Below, piece by piece: positions 55,587 to 64,000 of a DNA stretch of 64,000 bases. Origin of the DNA: Ampelomyces quisqualis (Eukaryota > Ascomycota > Dothideomycetes > Pleosporales > Phaeosphaeriaceae); NCBI GenBank assembly GCA_018398575.1, contig JAGTXZ010000021.1, positions 682,001-746,000 of the forward strand, read 5' to 3'. The translations under genes were made by a program, and so were the position numbers. The notes below the pieces were generated by a model, which saw only the letters and a list, made by a program, of their open reading frames with translations, made no database searches and was not told the DNA's origin. Positions within the stretch are counted from its first letter, which is position 1. The number at the start of each line of letters is the position of its first letter.

Positions 55587-56427
55587 CTAAAAACAGAGTT
55601 AACAACTATTACACAGCCAGCGGAAAGCTGATGACTGAGACAGTAGGCCCACAAGCTTCTACAGTCTTCTATCGCCATGTATATAACACACTACCCATGT
55701 ACCAGAACAAGTACCTACCATGGCGAACTATTTCCCATGCACATCGACCGCGTCCAGAGTTGATGCACCAATCCCAAATCACCCCAAGCTACCCCAACGA
55801 CTCGTGTGTCTAGATGTAAACGTCGTGGTGAAATATATTTACACTTCCCCGTATTGTGTTGGTCCCATCATCCCTCTCTCTACTCCTTGCGCTCGGTGGA
55901 CCTCCCAATTGCGTGTATGTGTGTGCGGATTTCAAATTTTTGTTTAGGAAAGTATATGATGTAAAATAAGGGCTGGTGGTTCGGGCCTATGGGTTTTTTG
56001 GGGACGAGGAATGGAGTTTGTGAGGGCCGTAGAGCATGGGACTTGCTGGGTGTATTGTTACAAAGTAAAGTAAGGAGTGAGTGTAGAAGTATTTTCGCGA
56101 TTCACTTCGACATCTATTCGATGACTTGGCTGGCTCAAGAGTAGTGTGAAGAAGGGACAGCCGGCAGAATCCGTGGAGAAGGAAGAAGAGGCACACCACA
56201 TGCCTTTCGGATTTGAAATGGGAGCAAAAAATCTACCGACAAGGAAGTCTCCAGGAGCTATGCACAGAAACAGGACTGGGGATGACCAATTCATAGCTTA
56301 TTACACCTGAAGCATGACTCTGTGGCCGGGAAAGATACCAGCATCAACATCAACAAGGACCGATGGCAAGGTACAGAGCACTGATCATAAGCTCATGCAC
56401 CAGACGAATAGCTGCAGAATCCCCACG
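55587..56427. other. Region without a firm gene
   Basis: About 840 bp. Apart from the possible first exon of the Cys-rich candidate, nothing is supported. Confidence 0.35.
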
Positions 56428-57121
56428 TTACCGTCTATCTCTGTATTTGCCCGGTTGCCAGAAGATCACAACTCCACATGAGATTCCCAGCCACACCAAC
56501 ATCAGCCCTATCGCGCCATAACCATCTCCACCAAGTGGCGCGACTCCGTACAGCTTGAACACGCCCATGTCAAGCCTTTCACTCAGCTTGACAAGGAGAG
56601 CAGCAGAACTGGCAGGCCAGACTCCTTCACCACCTCCCAGCGACCGCAAGAACAGCGGAATCATCACGGCGAGTCGTTTCTTCAAGGGGCGTGGTAACGG
56701 TCTTGTCTCATAGTCTCTCCAGTACGTCGTGGATGCCGTCCGTGTGCTTGGCTGATGCGCAGATCTAATCAGGCATTCAGTTCGTTGACAATCTCCGTCG
56801 TTTGTCTTGTTTACCTCGTTCCTTCTGCCGGTTGTGTTTGTTGCTTTCGACGTCTTCGTATGCTTGTCGGCACGATGTGAGATGGCGTCTTTCGACGGGT
56901 GGAGCAGAGGGCTTCGTCGCGTCTATTTTTTTTGTTCCGGTTTCTGTGCTGCTGCTGCTTTGTTCGTCTTCCGGCTCGTCAACGGTATCGCCGTTGGAGT
57001 CTTGGCGTGGAAGCAGTTTCTGACCTTCGAGGTCGGTGTTGTTTACTCCTTCATCGTGGAGACGAGATACGTGCTGCATCACCGGTGTACGATGTGGTAT
57101 GCCAATGTTTTGGAGACGCAT
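56428..57121 (-). CDS. Possible small membrane-protein gene with unresolved splicing
   Basis: A minus-strand frame ending at 56428 reads TTYWRDYETRPLPRPLKKRLAVMIPLFLRSLGGG...MGVFKLYGVAP...GYGAIGLMLVWLGISCGVVIFWQPGKYRDRR, with a likely single membrane helix near the C-terminus and a composition typical of real protein. It has no ATG in its own frame upstream. Just upstream, a second frame begins with an ATG at 57121 (MRLQNIGIPHRTPVM...HLTSCRQAYEDVESNKHNRQKER) and meets a good donor gtaaac at about 56813; a 50-bp (gattag) or 61-bp (catcag) intron could follow. Neither junction from that frame leads into the membrane frame, so a different first exon, or two alternative products, must be assumed. 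I do not recognise either protein. Confidence 0.3.
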
Positions 57122-59005
57122 ACCTATGGAGGAAATTTCAAAGTTCCTCCATGGCGAGGTTGCTTTCGCGGAACGTCACGTGGCTTCGAGACAGATGGTA
57201 TGGAGAATAATCCTTCTGTCATAGGTACAGGTAGGGGTAGCCAACACGGCTTAGGCGATAGCCGCCTGATCGATGGCAGCCTTCATTAGCAAGGCCCAAG
57301 TAGAGCTTGCGTCTGTGTCTTCACCTGAAAGACACATGCTCCTCCACCTTGATTACTTATTTCTGGCTTGTTTGCGTGAAATACTATCTCCATACGAGCC
57401 GCTTCTGCAACATGCCAGTAGGTCATAATGGACGGGTGGCGTACCCCCAGTGGCGACTCTTGAGTAGGTATCCGAACAAGGACGGAGAAATATCAATCAA
57501 TTATTCCAGCCTCCTAGACTTGGCCAAACATTGGCACATGCTCGCAGCCAATCCTCCGCCCTTCCACATTCTGCACACTGCACGACATCGGAACCGACTT
57601 TCTTTTCCCTCTGCAGCATGGCACGCCCAGGCCTCGTGATAGATCAGCATCCTCACCCTCAGACCATCAGCGGCTCGGCTACGGATAAAAAAGAACGACT
57701 AAAATCGCGTCCGGTCCGCTGTGCTGCACACCCAAAGTGAGGGGTGCAGTAGCTCATCGGCATAGGGCTGTACAACATGTACATGGTGTGGTGATCGACC
57801 CGCATGCGGCATTGACCTCACGACTCTCTAGCGCTGTGACCTCGGTTGCAAGCGCCGATCTAGATCCACCCGGAGCGGCAAGATTCGGCCCGTCTAGACA
57901 CAAGCGAGCTTCGGGAGGCAAAGGAGGTCGGCAGCGACGGCTTGCGGAGACGGTTGCGCTTGGCGGCAGCCCCCGTGCAGGCTCGCAGATCGTGTGATCA
58001 GATGATCTTGATCGAAATGCTGGATGATGGGGAGATAGCTAGCGGTACCGAGGCCGACAATGATCGATGGCGGCTCGTTCAGCTCGTTGGTTTCGAGGCT
58101 GGTCAAGGGACGTGGAGTTGTGGTTACATATATGGACGACCTCGGAAGTGATGAGTTGGGTGCTTATCTTGTGCCTAGTATGGCTTTTACCTGACCGTCT
58201 TGAGACTGCAGACGCGACTTCCGTTGCTACTAACATACATGAAACACAACGAATTTGCTTGGGACAAGCAATGCTGTACAGCACGTTTCCAGCTCCGGTA
58301 GGACACCTCGCGTATCCATGACCACAACAGGAGCACTACGCCTCCGTAAAACAGAACAAAGATTTGGCTCAAGATTATTATACACGCGCTCTCTGCTCTA
58401 AAAAGACTTTTGTCGTAGCTGTCGGCACTGAAACAAGGTTGCGCATGAACCACAGGGCTTGTCTAGCTCATCCTTTGTATTCTGGTTTTGGTTGGCTTCC
58501 GTGTCTATGACAAAGATGTCGTGGCAACCTTCTGTCCCAAGTAATGGGCAAGAGTAAGAATGAATCGAACTATGGCGCGTGTTGCAAAACACAAAGCGAT
58601 GGGATCGCAGATTGGCAAGGCGGCTACGATACGGGAACCACTTCAAGCATACTGAAAGTATACAAATACACGTAACAATACATCAAGTCGTGGTAAAATT
58701 TTGGCCAAGGGGGTGAGAACTGTGCGCTTGGCTGCGACCATGTCGACGTCAGAAGATGATTGCGCTACTCCTGTAATGCATTTTGGTCTGTCCTTCGGCC
58801 CGTGCAATACTCAAATAGCTCTGATTTGCATGCCTGAGGCACCATATGCCTCACCTTTGCTACGGGAAGCTTTTGAGAAGAATTCCGTGAAGCATCGGCA
58901 TGGGCAAAATTGGAGAGGAATGCCTGAACGTCTGTATCCACCTCCTCTTCAAGACCTGTCGATCCAGCGCCCAACTCTCTGATGGCTTGAACAGCCGTCG
59001 AGCCA
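57122..59005. other. Gene-poor segment
   Basis: About 1.9 kb with no supportable gene. It lies 3' of the large regulator at 59006-61962. Frames on both strands are short and without domains. Confidence 0.45.
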
Positions 59006-61962
59006 CTAACGACTCGCGAACTGGGCCACGACGTCGAACAGCGACTGATTGTCCGCCTTGAATATCGCATCATCATTACCAAATGCCGTCTCAAGACTGC
59101 TCTCGATTCTCCAGAATTGACTGTAGCTACCGTTTGGGACCCCCTGTCTTTCTTGCGCACTGATGTCAGTGAGTTGTTTGATGCGATTTGATACAGCCCT
59201 TTGCTGCGCTCGAGCCGACGCCCAGAAGCTTGCTAACTCGTCAATACAGGACATGGCCGTGCCAATAGTTTCGATGAGGCTGTTCAAGGTCAGAAAAGTG
59301 CCAGCAGACGCAAGTACGTCGATGGACAGCATCAGGGCATATCCAGGAAATGGTGTCGAGAACGAGAATTCCGAAGACACACGCGGCGGAAGACGCTGTT
59401 GGCGGCTCACTGAAGCAAGCGAATGCATCATTGAAAGAAAATTGGAAGCGTTTCGGAAGGAGTGCTCAACGTTCCGTCGTAATTTGTCGGCCGGCAGTGC
59501 GTTAACGCGAATGTGTCGATTCAGTCGAATAATTGTCGCGTGGTACAAGGCATGGAGGGACATGAAAGTGCCTGTATTGCCCTCGATCATGCTGTTTTCG
59601 AGATTCGCCAGGTTATAGTGGAGGCATGATGGTAGCATGGCATACCAGGCATCCAGTTTCTCATACATGTTGGCGTAAAATGTTTCATACTGCCTTTCAT
59701 AGCCGCTCAAAGGCCGGCGAGCGGCCCGCCCAGTGAAAGTCAGAACTTCACCCCATAAGGCCGAGATCAGACAAATGTACGCCATTTGCCCCAACCGAGG
59801 TGGAGTGGCGGCCTGTCCCGCAAAGAAATCCTCGTTGAAGTAGGGAGCGTCGCACGGAGTGGATGCTTCGTACATGTCATCCGGGCATGGAAGTCGAATG
59901 TACGTGTCCTCAATGCCAGTAACAAACAGAGTACCTCCAAAGAAGCCATTGTATCGCTGTCGTTGTACTGACTCAGAAGATGTTGTTGTGCTTGTTACAT
60001 CGAAAGTTACATCCATTAGCAATCCGGACCAGAAGGTACGGCGGCAACATTCTTCGTAGGTCCAGCAGTCGAATCCAAAATCCGGATCCGGAGTACTGTC
60101 GGCCAATTTCTTGATGCCTTCCTCGGTGTTGAGCTTCAACGCACTGATGGCTCGCAGACCCGCGCCACAGAAATCCCATGCTTCTTGCGACTTTCCTCGA
60201 GCAAAGAGGTACAAAGCAAGCATCAATCGGCTCTGGCACAGCTGCAAGGTGAACTTGCCAAATCGTTTCTCGGCTGCGTAGGATGCAACAGATGCAAAGC
60301 GTTTCCCAAGTGTGCGCTTGTCTGGATCGCCAGAAAATAGTGAGCCCATAGCGAGGGTGATGTACAAGAGCATCAGTTGATCTTGACTTTTCTCGCGACT
60401 GTTTTCTACCCATGCTATGAAGGGTCTGCGAGGAAACATGCCGTAGGTCGCGCGTCCGGCGTGGAGGAAGTAAAGATCGAGAAGGTGCATGGTAAGCCGG
60501 GGATCTGTTTCGTAAGGATCCTGCTCCCATTGGAGAGCTAAGTGTTCCTGGTAGGAACCTCGCCTAGGGGCATCGCCCTGTTCGTTATCTGAACCACTCC
60601 AGTCTGAGTCCACCGAGTGAACGGACATATTTCTTGAAAGTGCAAATGAAGTGAGTGGGAAGTTTCGTGGCTTGAAGGGAGTACCAGCAGGCCAAGATTC
60701 AATCTTTTTGGAATATTCTCGTAGCTCTCCGGGAGCTCTGATTCTCTCAGGACCTGTTCCGGCATTGAGGACTTCTGAGGACGGGGTTTTAAACAAAGGC
60801 GCGGAATGCGACGGCGAAGTTTCTCCGGATGCATTGACAATGCCAGCTTGATTGAGGGCACTACTAGTGGTCAGTATTTGTCATTTGAGTGATACAGTCC
60901 ATCCAAAAATTAAGTGAAGTCAACTAAGTCCATGCAGGGGGTTGTGACGTATGAGTGGACAAGCCCAATAAGGTCGAATTGAGCAAGGACGTACCCTCTA
61001 CAGACTCGCTGCGACTTGGCGCACTGATGGCATTTTGGGTAGCCGGGCTCGCACTTGATCTTCTTCTCGCGGCAAGTGAGACACGCTTGAGCAAGTCTCT
61101 TGCGTGGTTTCCCAGCCTTCGTGATACCCCATGAGGGATTGACTGGTTCGCCGTCTATTGTCGCACGACAAAATGTGCCATCCTCATAAATGTAGCATAG
61201 TCCTTCCCCAGGCATCACGCGTTGCCCAATACATCGTGAAGAGTGGACTGGAGCACGTGAAGAGCCGTCAATGCGTCGCCTCACGGGCCTATTAGCATCT
61301 CCGAGATTATCGTGGAGGGTCTGTATCGCCAGACTGTTCACAGATTCTGATGCTATCAATTGCGGCCGGAAGGCTTTGTCCAGCTGTTCCGGATGCGCAA
61401 CGTGGGCATAACTGCCCCGACATTGAAGTTCTGCTCGACTGGTGCTGAACGCGGAGCCAGGTGTCGAGGATGCTGCCGAATGAGTATCGTTATTTGCTGA
61501 ATGAAGGGATGGGCGATGTGTGTATGGTGTTTGAGAAGTGATAGCATTAAGCTCGTGATACCCGTGGGCGTAACCATCGAAATCATGCCGTCTTTTCAGA
61601 TTGGGACTCTCTGAATCGTGCCGAGTAGGAGCGCCGTACGAATATGGTGCGCTACCGGATCTCAATGGGGGCTCAGATGACTTTTTGTCGAGTAGTTCAG
61701 GTTCTAGCAGAGTGCGGAGGCTTGGTAGTTGTTGCGCATTGCTCTGAATGCCGCTCGAATCCCTTGGGCGAACATGTTGTCCTAAATCAAGAGGCTCGGG
61801 CCGGGAGGATAGAGCATAAGCCGCTGGATGTGAACTGTAAGAGTGTGACGGCCCTGGATGCGGGGGGATGCTAGGCGGGCGGCTCATGTTGAGGAGCATA
61901 GCAGTGGAAGTGGGTGAGTATTGACATTCGCCGCTTGGAGTGGGATGGCTTCCACGGTACAT
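59006..61962 (-). CDS. Large Zn2Cys6 transcription factor with Fungal_trans domain
   Basis: Two exons (60995-61962 and 59006-60860) join through a 134-bp intron placed directly after the zinc cluster, giving 940 residues. The first 230 residues are Ser/Pro/His-rich and disordered. Residues 220-290 form a compact basic block (RRRIDGSSRAPVHSSRCIGQ...GEGLCYIYEDGTFCRATIDGEPVNPSWGITKAGKPRKRLAQ) before the cluster C294-x2-C-x6-C-x6-C-x2-C-x6-C321 (CLTCREKKIKCEPGYPKCHQCAKSQRVC). The second exon carries the fungal-specific regulatory domain (DPRLTMHLLDLYFLHAGRATYGMFPRRPFIAW, LFARGKSQEAWDFCGAGLRAISALKLN, CCRRTFWSGLLMDV), extending to LLDVVAQFASR-like end. A Cys/His-containing block ahead of the cluster is unusual. 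Targets are unknown. The next 2 kb upstream is gene-free. Confidence 0.92.
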
Positions 61963-64000
61963 CGGTTGGCCAACAACATGGAGGATTAAGGATGAGCAGC
62001 AACAAATACGGATACAACTAGGGTACTTTAGGACGCAGGAACTGATCCAAATTCGTTACTGATGCAGCCAAGGCATCAGCTCGCTTTCGGTTTGTTGGGC
62101 ACATGAACGTGAGTGGTATAGGGAAGGCTGGCTGACGACCCGTACGCAATTGAGTGCGTCTGGAGGTAACGTGGCCAGCGAACGGAAAGCAATTGCGCAC
62201 GTCTGGCCTGCAATTGAATATACGTAGCGATGTACACAGTATGGCAGATGGCAAGGCTCTGGAAAATAGGCCGAAGAGTCAACAGTCCGTGCAGGGCTGA
62301 CGTCTTACGACTTTGCAACTCCCGGGTGATGCTAGACTGCAGCCGAAACGTGGCAGGGAACAGGGCATGTGAAAGTGTACATAGGTAGAGAGCACTGGGG
62401 CTTTTCGGGAACGAACTTACTGTGTCCTTGTACAAGCACGGAGCCGGTGCAGGGAGTGTGCGGCGCAGGCGGCACCCCGGGAGCAAAGGGCCAGGTACGC
62501 AACAGACACGCCTCAACTGAACTGAAGATACTTCGTAGGATCGTAGGAAGGAATACAATACGGAGTAGCAATAAATACGATAATACCGGGTAGGCAGGAA
62601 TCAGGATCAGAGTGAAAGGACCAAAGCGGGACACCGTGCTTCACCAGAGCCGGGACTGATCCTGGAAGCCGTCGCGTCCACAGAACGTATCTGTGCTGTT
62701 ATCCTAGTAAAGTAAAGTGACAAGCTGCCAGGAACATGGTCGTGGAGCTTTGGCTTTTTGAGACCCGAGAATCCTGGAACGTGCCGGGGTGGGCGAGCCG
62801 GACGAGCAATATTGGTGCGATATCGAATCGCTGCATCGCGGCAGAGAGAGAAACCTTCTGCAGGCCGTGCAAGTTGCTGCGTAGCGTGTTTGGTATGCTG
62901 CAAGATGCAGGTTGATGCTGGCCGATGTACAACACTGCAGTAGTCCGTCGAATTACAGCGATGGAATGGTGCGTGAGCAGCTATGAGATGCCACTTCAGC
63001 GCCCAGATCTGAGAAGCGGCCATGTCCCCACCTCTAACCAACCGCAGCTGTCCAACTGCTGACTGGCGCCGATCATGCAGACCTGGGAGAGGCGACGGGA
63101 AGCACCAAGCTGCCCTTGTCCTTGTACTTGTATTTTGCCGAAACTACTTCTCCAGACCTGGCGTCGGGTTTGCACAGCCCTCAAGGCTTCGCCAGCCAAT
63201 AAGCTCAACATGGACTGACTTGGGCAAAGAGCTCGACGCAGCTAAAGGAATGCAGTGTGGTCTGTCCTCAACAGCCACTCCGGCAAGCGTAAACGATACT
63301 TCGCGCTGCTCCGCAAGAGCAAATGAGCTGCAGTACCAACGACAATGCGACTGGAGCAATACGGCGCCGGCAGCCGGCCCTTGTTCGCCAGCGATCGTAC
63401 GGAGTATCCTCCCAGCCTATGTAACGTGTCGAGCAAGGCCTCTGGGAGTCAATTCCAACAATGTCGGCGGAATATTGCTCTGCACGGAAGTACCCCCGCT
63501 AAAGGACACCATGTCCGATCGGAACAACCAGTCCAGAGCCGTTGAGCGGCAGGCCCGTCTCGATTCGCCGGGCGGATCCTCAATCATTCCCGGCTGCCCT
63601 AAGTTGATGCTTCTTTGCGTGCATGGAGCGCCGTCTTGGCTTGCGCCAAACATACCCCAGGCCTTGCTGTCGGTTTCCCGCACATGCAGCTCTGAAGCTC
63701 ATGCGGGTGCAGAAGCATAGATGGCTTGCTAAGGAACAGCATGTGGTGCTTAGGACTCAGGAGCCTTCTTTTGGGTCCTGCAATACTCCGTAGATGCTTT
63801 GGCGATAGCCTACCATTGTAATGTGTGCCCGTATACGGAGTAAACGAGGATGTGTGCGCCATGTGCCGCTTGAGACGTGCGTTTGACAAAGAATCAAAAG
63901 CCGCATGCACACTTCCGACATGTGGCACTTGGTGAGGACGCGCCGACGCGCTGATGACAGGCCGTTGCAGGAGCCGAGCGAGCACCAGCACACACGCCAG
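61963..64000. other. Gene-free promoter/intergenic segment to window end
   Basis: About 2 kb upstream of the large regulator without a supportable gene; the longest frame (63022-63720, plus) has no domain and a chance-like composition. Four copies of TACGGAGTA or its complement lie at 62559-62567, 63398-63406, 63784-63792 and 63834-63842, the densest set in the window. Confidence 0.45.

Noticed and set aside
59006..60796. Treating the second exon of the large regulator as a separate gene
   Set aside because: The intron joining 60995 and 60860 keeps frame right after the zinc cluster, and the regulatory domain needs the DNA-binding part.
63022..63720. Plus-strand frame of 232 codons near the window end
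   Set aside because: No domain, irregular composition, overlapping frames of similar length on the other strand.

Overview
This window is nuclear DNA of a filamentous ascomycete (Pezizomycotina, most likely a Dothideomycete). The grounds are short introns of about 45-60 bp with GT...AG ends in most genes, Zn2Cys6 regulators with fungal-specific middle regions, a secreted pectin lyase, and a mix of dense housekeeping blocks with long gene-poor stretches. No database search was possible, so all names rest on recognised motifs and remembered family patterns.

Layout. 0-9 kb is housekeeping: the 5' part of an S-adenosylmethionine decarboxylase gene (cut by the window edge), a HID1-family Golgi protein gene, and, divergent from it, the XPB/Ssl2 helicase of TFIIH. 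10-12.6 kb holds a multi-exon Zn2Cys6 regulator. 12.6-30.7 kb is accessory in character. It contains gene-poor DNA with a diverged repeat, a PPxY-containing orphan ORF with a possible frame break, a small secreted ricin-B-like protein, an MFS transporter divergent from a PLP-enzyme/rhodanese fusion, a short-chain dehydrogenase, and a rhamnogalacturonan lyase. 30.7-43.6 kb is dense housekeeping: a KEN-box protein, a Ser-rich protein, dephospho-CoA kinase, the RbAp48/Hat2 WD40 protein, the XRN1 exonuclease and signal peptidase subunit 3. 43.6-50 kb is mostly gene-poor, with an 83-residue protein, a 26-bp minisatellite and an AIM6-like phosphodiesterase. 50.3-55.4 kb holds a cytochrome P450 and the GARP subunit Vps54. 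55.4-64 kb holds two doubtful small genes, a large Zn2Cys6 regulator and a gene-free end.

How the genes relate. The housekeeping genes act separately: polyamines, Golgi sorting, transcription/repair, CoA, chromatin, mRNA decay and secretion. The only group that looks like a functional unit is 18.0-24.8 kb (transporter, PLP-rhodanese fusion, SDR), which may handle a sulfur-containing metabolite; that is inference. A nine-base word, TACGGAGTA, recurs 13 times in the window, always outside predicted coding sequence, and forms a 16-bp palindrome in the promoter between the transporter and the PLP-rhodanese gene. I found no CRISPR array, no convincing tRNA or rRNA gene and no intact transposon.
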